64,000 nt of DNA from Woeseiaceae bacterium (GCA_021773055.1 JAJFKV010000017.1:124001-188000); one strand, 5' to 3'. Shown: positions 48,584 to 59,563, counted from the stretch's first letter. Numbers and translations are program-made. The notes: a model not told the origin generated them from the sequence alone.

Positions 48584-50437
48584 ATGACTGAAACCTACGA
48601 CGTAATTGTAATTGGCGGCGGCCACGCCGGCACGGAAGCCGCCATGGCGGCCGCACGGGCGGGTGCGAACACGCTTCTGATTACGCAGAGCATCGCTACG
48701 CTGGGACAAATGAGCTGCAACCCGGCGATAGGCGGCATCGGCAAGGGGCACCTGACCCGTGAAATCGACGCGCTGGGCGGGACGATGGCACAGGCGATAG
48801 ATCTCGCCGGCATCCAGTTTCGCACCCTGAATGCGAGCAAGGGGCCCGCTGTTCGCGCGACACGCGCACAGGCGGATCGGCAGCTTTACCGCCACGCCGT
48901 TCGTACGGCGATCGAGAACCAGCCCAATCTGTCCGTATTCCAGCAATCGGTTGAAGATCTGATCATTGAGGGTCGCCAGGTTGCGGGCGTCATTACCGGT
49001 GAGAACCTCAGGTTTCTCGCCAAAACCGTGATCCTGACGGTTGGCACATTTTTGGCGGGTCGAATTCTTATCGGGCGCACCGAAAAAGCAGGGGGGCGGG
49101 CCGGCGATGCGCCATCGAACAAACTCGCGGAACGGCTCCGCGAGATGCCGTTCAATGTTGCCCGCCTGAAAACCGGCACACCGCCCCGACTCGACGGCAA
49201 GACCCTCAACTACAAGTTGATGCAGGAACAACCGGGTGACGAACCGATGCCGGTGTTTTCGTTTCTGGGAAAACGCAGCGATCACCCGGAGCAAATTTCC
49301 TGTCACATCACCAGGACAACAGAAGAGACGCACGACATCATTCGCGCCTCTCTCGATGAGTCACCGATGTACTCCGGAATGATTGAGGGTGTGGGCCCGC
49401 GTTATTGCCCGTCGGTTGAAGACAAGATTGTGCGGTTTGCGGACAAAACATCGCACCAGATTTTTGTCGAGCCGGAGGGCCTCACCACGAACGAGGTCTA
49501 TCCAAACGGAATTTCAACCAGCCTGCCCTATGAAACGCAGGTGCGATTCGTGCGCTCGATTGTCGGTTTTGAAAGCGCGCATATCATGCAGCCCGGTTAT
49601 GCGATCGAGTATGACTATTTCGACCCACGCGACCTCAAGCCAACGCTCGAAACGAAACACGTAAGCGGTTTGTATTTTGCGGGCCAGATAAACGGCACAA
49701 CCGGGTACGAAGAGGCCGGCGCACAAGGGTTGCTGGCGGGCATCAACGCGGCGCGCCAGTCGCACGACCAGGAAGGGTGGTTTCCGGAGCGCCACGAAGC
49801 CTACATCGGCGTCTTGGTTGATGACCTGATCACGCGTGGCGTAAGCGAGCCCTATCGCATGTTCACGAGCCGCGCGGAATACCGGCTGACGCTGCGAGAA
49901 GATAATGCCGACATTCGTTTGACACCGAAGGGCCGCGAGCTCGGTCTTGTCGATGATGAGCGCTGGTCTGTCTACAATGCAAAGCGCGAAGCGGTCGCGA
50001 TAGAGCAACAGCGGCTTGCAGACACTTTCGTGAAGGCGGAGGGCGTCACTGCTCTGGCGCTACTGAAGCGACCTGAGTTTACCTATCGAGATGTTGTCGC
50101 ACTGCCGGTCGTCGGCACCACTGATGCCGCTAGCCTCGTTAGTGATGAGCAGCACGAACAGGTTGGGCTGCAGCTCGAAGTACAGGCGAAGTACGCTGGT
50201 TACATAGAACGCCAAGAGCGCGAGATTGCGAAGCAGGCGAAACAGGAGTCGCTTCGTATGCCAGAGGATATCGACTATACGGCTGTGGTTGGGCTATCAA
50301 ATGAGGCGCGTCAAAAGCTAGGCGCTGCGCGCCCGACGACACTCGGCCAGGCCTCGCGCCTTGAGGGCATGACGCCTTCGGCAGTGTCATTGCTGTTGAT
50401 TCACCTTAAGAAAAGGGAACTAAAGAAAAGCGCTTGA
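48584..50437 (+). CDS. mnmG: tRNA uridine-34 modification enzyme MnmG
   Basis: A 617-residue FAD protein. FAD motif [21 protein letters not shown], the conserved [15 protein letters not shown] with the catalytic Cys, [26 protein letters not shown] and [17 protein letters not shown]. It works with MnmE and tetrahydrofolate on the wobble uridine. In most gammaproteobacteria it is followed by rsmG, parA and parB; here it is followed at once by a peptide importer gene. Confidence 0.97.
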   Translation: MTETYDVIVIGGGHAGTEAAMAAARAGANTLLITQSIATLGQMSCNPAIGGIGKGHLTREIDALGGTMAQAIDLAGIQFRTLNASKGPAVRATRAQADRQLYRHAVRTAIENQPNLSVFQQSVEDLIIEGRQVAGVITGENLRFLAKTVILTVGTFLAGRILIGRTEKAGGRAGDAPSNKLAERLREMPFNVARLKTGTPPRLDGKTLNYKLMQEQPGDEPMPVFSFLGKRSDHPEQISCHITRTTEETHDIIRASLDESPMYSGMIEGVGPRYCPSVEDKIVRFADKTSHQIFVEPEGLTTNEVYPNGISTSLPYETQVRFVRSIVGFESAHIMQPGYAIEYDYFDPRDLKPTLETKHVSGLYFAGQINGTTGYEEAGAQGLLAGINAARQSHDQEGWFPERHEAYIGVLVDDLITRGVSEPYRMFTSRAEYRLTLREDNADIRLTPKGRELGLVDDERWSVYNAKREAVAIEQQRLADTFVKAEGVTALALLKRPEFTYRDVVALPVVGTTDAASLVSDEQHEQVGLQLEVQAKYAGYIERQEREIAKQAKQESLRMPEDIDYTAVVGLSNEARQKLGAARPTTLGQASRLEGMTPSAVSLLLIHLKKRELKKSA

Positions 50438-50460
50438 AAGTATCAGGTATCCTCTACGGC

Positions 50461-52020
50461 ATGAAATATTTACGGCTCCTGCTTGTTTGTTTCGCGCTGT
50501 CCGGCATCAATGCGTGCAGCCGCTCCGATGAGGCGGCTGAACCGGCCTCGGTGCTTGATCGTGGCGTTGGCACCGAGCCTGAGTCGCTCGATGCACACAA
50601 GGCGAGCAGCACGCAGGCGGCCGATATCCTGCGTGATATCGGAGAGGGCCTTGTCAGCTACACGGCGACCGGGGAATTGATGGCCGGCGCCGCAGAGTCG
50701 TGGGACGTTTCTGATGACCTGCTGACCTATACCTTTCATCTCCGGCAAGGCGCGAAGTGGTCAAACGGTGATGCCGTTACAGCCGCTCATTTTGTGTTTG
50801 CAGTAAACCGACTGATCGACCCGGCGACAGCGGCGTTCTATGCGGAGTTTCTTGCCGATGTGTCCGGGTTGGAGGCGATTGACGACCACACCCTGGTCAT
50901 TCAGCTACAACAGCCAACAGCGTACTTGCTGAGCCTTTTAACGCACCCCGCGACGTTTCCGATGCACCCGGGCTCGGTCGCAGAACACGGAGACAGCTTT
51001 GCGCGGCCCGGAAACTTGTTGTCGAACGGCGCGTACATTCTGGAGGAATGGGTGCCCGGGTCCGTGATTACGTTACGGCGCAATACGCAATACTGGAATA
51101 ACGCGAACACCGACATCGACAAGGTTCGGTATCACGTACTTACCCAGGCGGCGACAGAGTTTTCTCGCTATCGCACGGGCGAAATCGACATCACGAGCTC
51201 GGTACCACCCGACAGTTTCAAGCAGATCAAAGAAGAGTTTCAGGACCAGCTGCGCGTCGCACCGCAACAAAATATCTATTACTACGGATACAATCTCAGC
51301 AAGCCGTTTCTCGCAGGGGGCCCGGCGCTGCGGCAGGCGCTGTCGATGGCCATCGACAGAGAGTTGCTGGTCGAAAAGGTCACGGGCCGTGGGGAGACGC
51401 CGGCCTATAGCTGGGTGCCGCCCGGCGTCGATAATTATGAGCCGCCGTTATTGAGTTACGCCGCGTTGACGCAGGCGGAGCGCAACCGGACAGCGCAAAC
51501 GCTGTACGCTGAGGCCGGCTACAGCGCGGCGAAACCGCTGCAGCTGGAATTGCGATATAACACTTCGGATACGCATCGCCGCATCGCGCTCGCTGTTCAG
51601 TCAATGTGGAGAGATGTGCTCGGCCTTGAGGTGACACTGGTCAACGAAGAGTTCCAGGTGTTGCTGGCAAACATTCGGGGCCGGGAGCTTACGGAGGTAT
51701 TTCGATCCAGCTGGCTGGGCGACTACAACGATGCGCACGCGTTTCTGAGTGTCATGCAGTCGCAAAACGCATCGAACCTGACCGGCTACGCGAGCAAAGA
51801 ATACGATGGCCTCATGCTGCGCGCCGCAGGACAGGCGGACCATAGTGCACGCCGCCTGTTTCTCGAAGAGGCCGAGCGCGTCATGCTGGCCGCCCATCCG
51901 GTAATTCCGCTCTACTTCTATGTCGGCGAGCACCTGGTCAATCCGAGAGTTGCCGGCTGGGGAGACAACGTTCTCGATTATCATTATTCTCAGCACCTGA
52001 GCCTCAAAGCGGTCGAATAG
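50461..52020 (+). CDS. oppA: Oligopeptide ABC transporter substrate-binding lipoprotein
   Basis: A 519-residue family-5 solute-binding protein with a lipobox ending INAC. Typical blocks are VGTEPESLDAHKASSTQAAD, the signature region WSNGDAVTAAHFVFAVNRL, and a late WLGDYNDAHAFLSVMQS motif. The start is ATG 50461, giving a clean 19-residue lipoprotein signal; a TTG at 50434 overlaps the mnmG stop and would add nine residues. It binds peptides in the periplasm and passes them to the permease genes that follow. Confidence 0.9.
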   Translation: MKYLRLLLVCFALSGINACSRSDEAAEPASVLDRGVGTEPESLDAHKASSTQAADILRDIGEGLVSYTATGELMAGAAESWDVSDDLLTYTFHLRQGAKWSNGDAVTAAHFVFAVNRLIDPATAAFYAEFLADVSGLEAIDDHTLVIQLQQPTAYLLSLLTHPATFPMHPGSVAEHGDSFARPGNLLSNGAYILEEWVPGSVITLRRNTQYWNNANTDIDKVRYHVLTQAATEFSRYRTGEIDITSSVPPDSFKQIKEEFQDQLRVAPQQNIYYYGYNLSKPFLAGGPALRQALSMAIDRELLVEKVTGRGETPAYSWVPPGVDNYEPPLLSYAALTQAERNRTAQTLYAEAGYSAAKPLQLELRYNTSDTHRRIALAVQSMWRDVLGLEVTLVNEEFQVLLANIRGRELTEVFRSSWLGDYNDAHAFLSVMQSQNASNLTGYASKEYDGLMLRAAGQADHSARRLFLEEAERVMLAAHPVIPLYFYVGEHLVNPRVAGWGDNVLDYHYSQHLSLKAVE

Positions 52021-52038
52021 CCGCGCTGGAACAAATAC

Positions 52039-52962
52039 TTGCTGCGATACACGTTGCTCCGACTGCTGGGGGCAATACCAACCTTGCTGTTGGTAATCGT
52101 CCTGGCCTTCCTCATGGTGCATGCCGCGCCAGGCGGGCCGTTTGATGCGGAGCGGGCGCTACCGGCGGATGTCGCTGCGAACATCGAAGCCGCGTACCAC
52201 CTTGATGAGCCGTTGCCACAGCAGCTCGGCCGCTACCTGTCCGGCCTGCTCAAGGGCGACCTTGGGCCGTCATTCCGTTACAGAGACTACACCGTAGCCG
52301 AGCTCATCGGCACGGGCTTTCCGCTGTCGCTGCAGATAGGGACCCTGGCGATGTTGCTGGCGCTCCTGGTGGGCATTTCGAGCGGCACGGTTGCCGCGCT
52401 TAAGCGGGGCTCCATGCTGGACCGTATCGTGATGTCATTTGCGATGACGGGCATATCCATACCGGTCTTCGTGGTGGCTCCTGTCCTGGTGTTATTGCTG
52501 GCAGTGAAGCTGCACTGGCTGCCGGCGGGCTGGAGTGGTGAAGCGGGCGCGGCAAAGTACGTCTTGCCTGTCATCACGCTCGCTTTGCCACAGATTGCGT
52601 ATATCGCGAGGTTGACACGGGCCAGCATGATTGACGTGCTCGCTCGAGACTTTATCCGCACGGCTCGAGCCCAGGGACTGGGAACAAAAACCATAATTCG
52701 CGTACACGCACTGCGGCCGGCAATGTTACCGGTGTTGTCATACCTGGGTCCGGCAATTGCGGCGATCCTGACGGGCTCGGTTGTGGTCGAAGAGGTTTTC
52801 GGTATCCCCGGACTGGGGGCATCCTTCGTACGCGGTGCGCTCAATCGTGATTACACCCTGGTGCTCGGCATAGTCATTTTCTATGCGACGTTGATCATTA
52901 CATTGAATTTCGTTGTCGACGTCTTGTATGGCGTGCTCGATCCGCGGGTCCGAAACCGATGA
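52039..52962 (+). CDS. oppB: Oligopeptide ABC transporter permease, OppB type
   Basis: A 307-residue permease with about six helices. N-terminal LLRLLGAIPTLLLVIVLAFLMVHAAPGGPF and the EAA-type loop ARDFIRTARAQGLGTKTIIRVHALRPAMLPVL are characteristic of OppB/DppB. It starts with TTG at 52039, 18 bases after oppA. It forms the membrane channel with OppC. The C-terminus ends DVLYGVLDPRVR, as expected. Confidence 0.92.
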   Translation: MLRYTLLRLLGAIPTLLLVIVLAFLMVHAAPGGPFDAERALPADVAANIEAAYHLDEPLPQQLGRYLSGLLKGDLGPSFRYRDYTVAELIGTGFPLSLQIGTLAMLLALLVGISSGTVAALKRGSMLDRIVMSFAMTGISIPVFVVAPVLVLLLAVKLHWLPAGWSGEAGAAKYVLPVITLALPQIAYIARLTRASMIDVLARDFIRTARAQGLGTKTIIRVHALRPAMLPVLSYLGPAIAAILTGSVVVEEVFGIPGLGASFVRGALNRDYTLVLGIVIFYATLIITLNFVVDVLYGVLDPRVRNR

Positions 52963-53756
52963 GGTCGAGCGGCGGTGTGCTGATCTTCATTCTGGTGCTG
53001 GCCATCTTAGGCCCGTGGCTTAGTCCGCACGACTATCAGAGTACGAATTTCGATGCGATCCTTAAAGCCCCGGGCCTGCTGGATGGACATTGGTTCGGCA
53101 CCGACGACCTGGGGCGCGACCAGTTTGTGCGCACGATGCTCGGCATCCGGATCACGTTGCTGGTTGCGGTGGTTGCGAGTTTCGTGAGCCTCGTCATTGG
53201 CGTTACTTATGGCGCTGTCGCCGGCTACGTCGGCGGTCGGGTTGATGCCGCCATGATGCGCTTTGTCGACACTTTATATTCGCTGCCGTTTATTTTCTTC
53301 GTCATTCTTCTAATGGTCGCGTTCGAAAGAAACTTCCTCCTGATCTTTGTCGCGATCGGCGCAGTGAACTGGCTCGACATGGCGCGCATTGTTCGCGGCC
53401 AAACGCTGAGCCTGCGCGAGCGCGAATTTGTTGATGCGGCCCGCCTGACGGGCGTAAGCACAGCGAGAATAATTTTCAAACACATCGCGCCAAACCTGCT
53501 CGGCATCGTCATCGTTTACGTCACGCTGACGATTCCGCAGGCGATTCTGGTTGAGTCTTTCCTGAGCTATCTTGGGCTTGGCGTTCAGGAGCCACAAACA
53601 TCACTGGGCGCGCTGGTGGATACGGGCGTGAATCAAATGGAAGGTACATCCTGGATGCTCCTCATACCGGCGGCGCTGTTGGCGGTGATCTTAATGAGCT
53701 TCAATTTCCTCGGCGACGCGTTGCGTGATTTCTTTGATGCGAGAAAGGCATCGTGA
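52959..53756 (+). CDS. oppC: Oligopeptide ABC transporter permease, OppC type
   Basis: A 265-residue permease partner of OppB. The loop EFVDAARLTGVSTARIIFKHIAPN and the periplasmic-side HWFGTDDLGRDQFVRTMLG are typical of OppC/DppC. It is slightly short at the N-terminus compared with the family (usually near 290-300). It overlaps oppB (ATGA) and the next gene (GTGA). Confidence 0.92.
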   Translation: MRSSGGVLIFILVLAILGPWLSPHDYQSTNFDAILKAPGLLDGHWFGTDDLGRDQFVRTMLGIRITLLVAVVASFVSLVIGVTYGAVAGYVGGRVDAAMMRFVDTLYSLPFIFFVILLMVAFERNFLLIFVAIGAVNWLDMARIVRGQTLSLREREFVDAARLTGVSTARIIFKHIAPNLLGIVIVYVTLTIPQAILVESFLSYLGLGVQEPQTSLGALVDTGVNQMEGTSWMLLIPAALLAVILMSFNFLGDALRDFFDARKAS

Positions 53757-55513
53757 GCTTGCTCGAGGTTAGCGAGCTGTCCGTTCGTTACGGCGACTCC
53801 TGCGTCGTCGACGCGGTGAGTTTCACGGTGAATCGTGGTGAGTCGGTTGGCCTGGTTGGCGAGTCGGGGTCCGGCAAATCACAAACGGCATTGTCTTTGC
53901 TTGGGCTGTTACCCGGCAATGCGACGGTCACCGGCAACATACGGTTCGATGGCGAGGAACTCCTGAACAAAAGCAGCGATCAACTCGATCGCGTGCGTGC
54001 CGTGCGTGTAGGCATCGTTTTTCAGGATCCGATGCAAGCGTTAAACCCCTATCTTCGTATCGGCAGACAGTTGCGGGAGATCCTGCACCAGCACAAACTC
54101 GCGACCGGTCAGGCGGCCGACAAAATGGTAATAGAGATGCTCGGGCGCGTTGGGCTGCCCGACGCGGAGCGCCAGTTTCGCGCCTATCCGCACGAGCTGT
54201 CAGGGGGTATGAGGCAGCGCGTAATGATCGCTTCCGCGCTTATTTGCGAACCGGACTTGTTGATAGCCGACGAGCCAACAACCGCGCTGGACGTTACTGT
54301 ACAGGCGCAAATACTGGACCTGCTGGAGGAGCTGCGGGACGACACCGCGCTCTTGTTGATAACGCATGATCTCGGCATCGTCGCAGGTCGCTGTGAACGA
54401 CTGCTGGTATTTGAGGCGGGCAAACTGGTTGAAACGGGGGCTACAACGGCCGTTTTTTCGTCACCGCAAAGCACACACACGAAAAAGTTGTTGGCGGCAG
54501 CAGCGAGAATTGATCGCGGCGTGATAGCTGTGCCCCCAAACACAAAGACGGCGCTGGCGGTTGAAAGGGCGTCTGTGAGCTACCGTGATGCGGCAAATGT
54601 ACAGCTGCGCGCGGTGACAGAAGTCAGCCTGTCGCTGCGAGAGGCCGAGACGCTGGCGATTGTGGGTGAATCGGGGTCGGGCAAATCCAGCCTGGTGCGG
54701 GCATTGTTGGGCTTGATCCCGATGTGCGCGGGGCGAGTGGTTTATGCCGGCGAGCCACTCGAGGGGCCGGTGCAAGCGCGGGCCGCCGAGCAGCGGAGGG
54801 ATTTGCAGCTTGTATTTCAAGATCCGGCGGCAGCGTTGAATCCACAAATGCGAGTTGCGGCCCTGGTCGGCGAGCCGCTGTTGGTGCATGAGCCGAGCCT
54901 TACGGCCGAGCTTCGCAACGAGCAGGTTGTCGCCATTCTGAACAAGGTCGGCCTGGACGAGAACTATCTACGTCGCTATCCACATCAGCTGTCCGGCGGC
55001 CAGGCGCAACGCGTCGCGATTGCGCGTGCGTTGATATTAAAGCCGAAAATTCTGGTTTGTGACGAGGCGGTTGCGGCGCTCGATGGCTCCGTTCGGGAGC
55101 AGGTGCTGGAGCTACTAAGAGAGGCGCAACGGGATTCGGATCTTTCGATCATCTTCATATCGCACGATCTTGCGGTTGTTCGCTCTATCAGTCACCGGGT
55201 TGCGGTGATGTACCTGGGCCGGCTTATCGAGGTGTCCAATACGACCGATATGTTCTCGGTCCCACGACACCCGTACACAAAGGCGCTACTCGATGCGTCA
55301 CCCGTACCGGACCCGCTGGTAGCGCCCAAAGCCGCACCGCTGAAAGGCGAAATACCGTCGCTGATGTCGCCACCGCCAGGCTGCGTGTTTCACCCGCGAT
55401 GTGCGTTTGCCGAAAGCCATTGCAGCGAGGCCCGGCCAGAGTTGCGGCAAATCGAGGGCTCGCGAGTTGCGTGCCACCGGGCGGACGAAATTAGCCTAAG
55501 CGCTGATTACTGA
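53753..55513 (+). CDS. Fused OppD-OppF ABC ATPase
   Basis: A 586-residue protein with two complete ATPase halves. Half one: Walker [18 protein letters not shown], signature [15 protein letters not shown], Walker [13 protein letters not shown]. Half two (from about residue 265): [34 protein letters not shown] and [11 protein letters not shown] (Ala in place of the usual Pro after Glu). The C-terminal [15 protein letters not shown] is the oligopeptide-type tail. It powers OppBC import. In most species OppD and OppF are separate; the fused form as in YejF/GsiA is a known variant. It ends overlapping the convergent DUF945 gene by 7 bases. Confidence 0.9.
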   Translation: MSLLEVSELSVRYGDSCVVDAVSFTVNRGESVGLVGESGSGKSQTALSLLGLLPGNATVTGNIRFDGEELLNKSSDQLDRVRAVRVGIVFQDPMQALNPYLRIGRQLREILHQHKLATGQAADKMVIEMLGRVGLPDAERQFRAYPHELSGGMRQRVMIASALICEPDLLIADEPTTALDVTVQAQILDLLEELRDDTALLLITHDLGIVAGRCERLLVFEAGKLVETGATTAVFSSPQSTHTKKLLAAAARIDRGVIAVPPNTKTALAVERASVSYRDAANVQLRAVTEVSLSLREAETLAIVGESGSGKSSLVRALLGLIPMCAGRVVYAGEPLEGPVQARAAEQRRDLQLVFQDPAAALNPQMRVAALVGEPLLVHEPSLTAELRNEQVVAILNKVGLDENYLRRYPHQLSGGQAQRVAIARALILKPKILVCDEAVAALDGSVREQVLELLREAQRDSDLSIIFISHDLAVVRSISHRVAVMYLGRLIEVSNTTDMFSVPRHPYTKALLDASPVPDPLVAPKAAPLKGEIPSLMSPPPGCVFHPRCAFAESHCSEARPELRQIEGSRVACHRADEISLSADY

Positions 55514-56826
55514 AACGCACCCATCGGGATGGGTATCGGCGCACCGTTGATGGTCAGCAATCCCTTCTTGAGGTCGGCGTCCATAATGTAAACCTCACCT
55601 TCTTTTTTCAGGTAGCCCATACCAATAATTGCTCCTGTTTGTGGGTTGACCGACGACGCAAGTTGCACAAGGGCTTCGGGAACCCTGACATCAACGGACG
55701 CAACCGCATCGAGCAACAATGATGACCACTCAAATGTCGCGCCATCGAAAGCGGGAACAGCAAGGTTTACTTTCATCTCCACCGTGCCCATCGGCAGGGC
55801 AATATCAAGCTGCTTCACATCGACACCAATCCCGCCGGCAAACAGAGCCTTAAACTCATCCTGCGCCGCAAGCATGATTTGATTCGGGTCCTGTGTACCT
55901 TTGAGCGTTTCGAGGCGCGCGCTTACAGCGCCCAGGGCCGCGGCATCAATGTCTGAAAAACTCATGTCGGCGATGACCGAAATGTCCCCGAAATCAGGAA
56001 TCGTCTGGCCACTCATTTCGAGACGCATTGCCGCAACGACAAGACCGTCGTCAACGGACGAAGAGCCTTTGACACTCAGTCCCTGCATGCCGCCTGCTGT
56101 TGTTCCGTTGGATTCCACGGTCATGGGGCCGATAGTCATTTCAACGTCGCCAACGCGGAAGCCGTAAGCTGTGGGCTCCTGCATCCCGGTGATCTTCAGG
56201 CCGTCAATGGTCACGATCTGCTGATTATTGGCGAAGGTCATAGCGCCAACATCACCGTCGAACTCAATTTCGCCGGATGCGGCGCTGGATGCAACATTGA
56301 TTATAGTGGGTTGCCAGGTTACTTCGCCGCCATCAACAATCATCGTGCCGGCTTGCAGCGTGTAACGAGAATCCAGGTCACCACCTAGGCCAATTTTGCT
56401 GTAAATAACACCGGGGACCTCCATCAACTGGTCACCGTCATATTCGACGGCCAGCGTGGACACGGCGCGACCAATGCCAGGCGCGAGCGAGCCCTCGTCG
56501 CGGCTCATTGATGTCACCGGAATGAGACCGTGGTCGATATGTGTGTTTATCAGTAGCACGGGAATCTGCTCATCAAAATCGCCCCCGGCGGCAGTCGTTA
56601 TTGCCGACCGAATGTTGCCGTTACCCAACGCGACCCGATGCTGCCCTTCTGACGAGAACCAGCCTCGATCAAAACCATCCGACGTGACGACGAGCTCGCC
56701 GCTCTCCCGGGCTGCCCAGTTGAGGTTTTCACCGACGCTCTCCTCGGCCAGTTTGCCGACGATGCCTGGCGAAACAATAATGATAAGCACGGCAAGTAAT
56801 ATCAGAGCTATGACGCTTTTTTTCAC
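55507..56826 (-). CDS. YdgA family protein (DUF945)
   Basis: A 439-residue protein with an N-terminal signal anchor (VIALILLAVLIIIVSPGIVG) followed by the VDGFDRGWFSSEGQHRVALG-like block SDGFDRGWFSSE, the DUF945/YdgA hallmark. It continues as a repeated beta-strand domain related to AsmA-like envelope proteins. The function is unknown; it is located at or beyond the inner membrane. The gene stands alone; upstream lies a 161-base divergent gap shared with cytochrome c4. Confidence 0.85.
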   Translation of the reverse strand: MKKSVIALILLAVLIIIVSPGIVGKLAEESVGENLNWAARESGELVVTSDGFDRGWFSSEGQHRVALGNGNIRSAITTAAGGDFDEQIPVLLINTHIDHGLIPVTSMSRDEGSLAPGIGRAVSTLAVEYDGDQLMEVPGVIYSKIGLGGDLDSRYTLQAGTMIVDGGEVTWQPTIINVASSAASGEIEFDGDVGAMTFANNQQIVTIDGLKITGMQEPTAYGFRVGDVEMTIGPMTVESNGTTAGGMQGLSVKGSSSVDDGLVVAAMRLEMSGQTIPDFGDISVIADMSFSDIDAAALGAVSARLETLKGTQDPNQIMLAAQDEFKALFAGGIGVDVKQLDIALPMGTVEMKVNLAVPAFDGATFEWSSLLLDAVASVDVRVPEALVQLASSVNPQTGAIIGMGYLKKEGEVYIMDADLKKGLLTINGAPIPIPMGAFQ

Positions 56827-56987
56827 CTCGAACTCCTGTCACAAATAGTTAGATCGCGCCGATGCTAGCACGCGCGCCGCAAGATACTGTGCGCTTTGGC
56901 TAGAAATCCACGCCGAGTGCCACTAACATAGCGGCCTCACACGATGTCCGGCGCGAACTGCTGGCCAGGAAACTGACGAACAATCAA

Positions 56988-57602
56988 ATGACTACGAACA
57001 AGAAACTCGTGGCGGTCGCCGCCGCACTGCTTATTGCCAACGCGTTTTCAGCGCAACCAGCCCGGGCTGAAGGTGACGCAGAGGCCGGTAAAGACCTCGG
57101 ATATACATGCCTCGGATGCCACGGCATCGACGGTTATCGCAATGCCTATCCGTCTTATCGGGTGCCAAAACTCGGCGGCCAGAAGGCGGCCTACATAATC
57201 GTTGCGCTTGAGGGCTATCGCGCGAATACGCGCCAGCATCCAACCATGAACGCACAGGCCACCAGCCTGTCGGACCAGCAAATAGAAGATGTTGCCGCTT
57301 ATCTCGCGAGCATCGGCGCGGAGACTGTTGCAGCCGGAGGCTCGGACGGCGTTAATTTCGTCAAAGCTCAGGCATGCACGGCCTGTCATGGCAATAACGG
57401 CGTGAGCGTTAATGCCGTGTGGCCGACGCTGGCGGGTCAGCACGAAGATTATCTCAAGCACGCTTTGTCTAGCTATCGTGACGGCTCCCGTGGCGATCCC
57501 GTGATGGGCGCACAGGCCGCTCTTATCGCCGACGAAGATGTTGCGGTCCTGGCCAAATACTTCGCAAGCCTCGATGGCCTCGAAACGACCAAGTCCGAGT
57601 AG
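56988..57602 (+). CDS. Cytochrome c4, diheme
   Basis: A 204-residue periplasmic cytochrome with signal peptide (AVAAALLIANAFSAQPARA) and two c-type heme motifs, CLGCH (N-terminal half) and CTACH (C-terminal half). Distal Met ligands are likely in HPTMNAQA and DPVMGAQA. The duplicated class I fold equals cytochrome c4, an electron carrier to terminal oxidases. The next gene starts 4 bases after its stop. Confidence 0.92.
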   Translation: MTTNKKLVAVAAALLIANAFSAQPARAEGDAEAGKDLGYTCLGCHGIDGYRNAYPSYRVPKLGGQKAAYIIVALEGYRANTRQHPTMNAQATSLSDQQIEDVAAYLASIGAETVAAGGSDGVNFVKAQACTACHGNNGVSVNAVWPTLAGQHEDYLKHALSSYRDGSRGDPVMGAQAALIADEDVAVLAKYFASLDGLETTKSE

Positions 57603-57605
57603 CGG

Positions 57606-58571
57606 TTGTCCGGCCGTAACGCCCAAACGACACAGCTGAACGATGGCATCACCGCCGTCGATACGGAGTATATGCGGCCGCTTCAGGACGCCAGTCACCT
57701 GATTGTTGAGGGCGGCCGCGCCGCGGTCGTCGATACCGGAACAAATGACAGCGTGGAGCTCCTGGTCGACGCACTGCGCCAGCAAGACCTCGACGGTGCC
57801 GATGTCGACTACGTTTTTCTTACTCATATACACCTCGACCACGCCGGCGGAGCCGGGCTCCTGATGCAGGCGTTGCCGAACGCCAGCTGTGTTGTGCATC
57901 CGCGCGGCATCGCGCACATGATTGACCCAACCCGGCTACTAGCGGGTACGCAAGCGGTATATGGCGTAGAAAAAACGCGGGAAATGTATGGGGATATCTT
58001 GCCGATCGACGCCTCGCGCTGCGAGGTGGCCGAGGATGGCCAGTGCTTCGACCTCAACGGGCGGAAGTTCAAGACAATGCACACCGAAGGCCATGCGCTG
58101 CACCATTACAGTCTGCATGACCCGGCGTCCCAGGGCGTGTTCACGGGCGACAGCTTTGGCATTTCCTATCGCGAGCTGGACACGGCGGCCGGCGAATTCA
58201 TATTTCCGACATCAACGCCAACGCACTTCGATCCGGATGCGGCGCACGCGTCCATTGATCTGATAATGGCGTGTAACCCGAAGCAGCTGTATCTGACGCA
58301 CTACAGCCGCGTGCGCGATCTCAAGCGCCTCGCTGCGGACATGCATGCCGGCATTGACGCCTACACAAAGTTGGCGCTGCGACACAAGGAAGCGGATGAT
58401 TTGCAGGCAGCGATTCAGCCGGACATGTCGGACTATCTGAAGACCGCAGCCCGCGCGCATGGCTTTAAGGGTGACGATGATGCGCTGCAGGCTATTCTTG
58501 AGATTGATATCGTACTCAATACACAGGGTCTGGTTTCCTGGTTGCAACGACTGAAGAAACAGGGGATGTGA
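57606..58571 (+). CDS. MBL-fold metallo-hydrolase
   Basis: A 321-residue hydrolase. Metal motif HIHLDHAGGAGLL (HxHxDH), next His in HTEGHALHHYSLH, Asp in FTGDSFGISYREL, and last His in YLTHYSRV. The N-terminal ITAVDTEYMRPLQDASHLIVEGG resembles the glyoxalase II-like/lactonase-like branch. Its start is TTG at 57606. The substrate is unknown. It is co-directional with cytochrome c4 and overlaps the reductase start by one base (TGATG). Confidence 0.85.
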   Translation: MSGRNAQTTQLNDGITAVDTEYMRPLQDASHLIVEGGRAAVVDTGTNDSVELLVDALRQQDLDGADVDYVFLTHIHLDHAGGAGLLMQALPNASCVVHPRGIAHMIDPTRLLAGTQAVYGVEKTREMYGDILPIDASRCEVAEDGQCFDLNGRKFKTMHTEGHALHHYSLHDPASQGVFTGDSFGISYRELDTAAGEFIFPTSTPTHFDPDAAHASIDLIMACNPKQLYLTHYSRVRDLKRLAADMHAGIDAYTKLALRHKEADDLQAAIQPDMSDYLKTAARAHGFKGDDDALQAILEIDIVLNTQGLVSWLQRLKKQGM

Positions 58572-59563
58572 TGGATAGCTTTCGTGCTTTTCGTATAGAT
58601 GAAACAGACGGCAAGGTTGTTGGCGGCTTTCAGCAGCTCACCGTCGATGACCTGACAGAGGGAAATGTTGTTGTTCGGGTGAGTCACTCGACGATCAACT
58701 ACAAAGATGCCCTGGCGGCGACCGGCACCGCGAAAATCCTGCGACGCTATCCGCTTAACGGCGGCATCGACCTGGCCGGCGTTGTTATTAGCTCAGAAGA
58801 CTCAGGTTTCAAACCAGGCACCGAGGTGCTTGTTAACGGTTGTGGCCTGAGCGAAACGGTCGACGGCGGCTATTCGGAATATGCGCGCATCGACAGCAAG
58901 AGTCTCGTCGCGATTCCAGAAGGTGTTTCGCCAGTGGAGGCCATGCAGATTGGTACGGCCGGTTACACGGCAGCGCTAGCCATTCATCGCATGGAGCAGA
59001 ACGGACAATCGCCGGACCAGGGCCCGATCATAGTGACTGGAGCGACAGGCGGTGTTGGCAGCGTTGCTATAGACATGCTCGCCGGGCGCGGCTATGAAGC
59101 CGTCGCGTTGACGGGCAAAGCAACAGAAGAGGCCTATCTTCGCAACATCGGCGCGAGTCGAATTTTGTTGCGCGGTCAGTTTGACCTTGGCAAGCGGCCA
59201 ATGGAAAAAGCCCAATGGGCGGGAGCTATCGATAGCCTCGGCGGCGAGCACCTGACCTGGCTAACAAGGACGGTAGGCTACGGCGGCAACATCGCAAGCA
59301 TCGGACTGGCGGAGAATGCGGCGCTGAACACTACCGTCCTGCCATTTATCCTGCGAGCCGTGTGTCTGCTGGGTATCAATTCTGTTGATACGCCAAGTGA
59401 CTTGCGAAGAGAAGTATGGGCGAGAATAGGTCAGGATCTCAAGCCGCAACACCTGGACGCGATTGGCAACCGATGCATTTCATTCGACGAGCTGCCGGGT
59501 GCGTTCCAGGCCTACATCGACGGCACCGTAACCGGCCGCACGGTAGTAGAGATCACCCCGTAG
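58571..59563 (+). CDS. acuI: Acrylyl-CoA reductase / quinone oxidoreductase YhdH-AcuI family
   Basis: A 330-residue zinc-less medium-chain dehydrogenase. Family blocks: HSTINYKDALAATGTAKI, RYPLNGGIDLAGVV, GGYSEYARI, VTGATGGVGSVAIDMLAGRGYEAVALTGK (NADPH site) and INSVDTPSDLRREVWARI. AcuI/YhdH reduces acryloyl-CoA to propionyl-CoA with NADPH. It starts at ATG 58571. Nearness of the methylcitrate genes, which burn propionyl-CoA, agrees with this reaction. Confidence 0.88.
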   Translation: MDSFRAFRIDETDGKVVGGFQQLTVDDLTEGNVVVRVSHSTINYKDALAATGTAKILRRYPLNGGIDLAGVVISSEDSGFKPGTEVLVNGCGLSETVDGGYSEYARIDSKSLVAIPEGVSPVEAMQIGTAGYTAALAIHRMEQNGQSPDQGPIIVTGATGGVGSVAIDMLAGRGYEAVALTGKATEEAYLRNIGASRILLRGQFDLGKRPMEKAQWAGAIDSLGGEHLTWLTRTVGYGGNIASIGLAENAALNTTVLPFILRAVCLLGINSVDTPSDLRREVWARIGQDLKPQHLDAIGNRCISFDELPGAFQAYIDGTVTGRTVVEITP

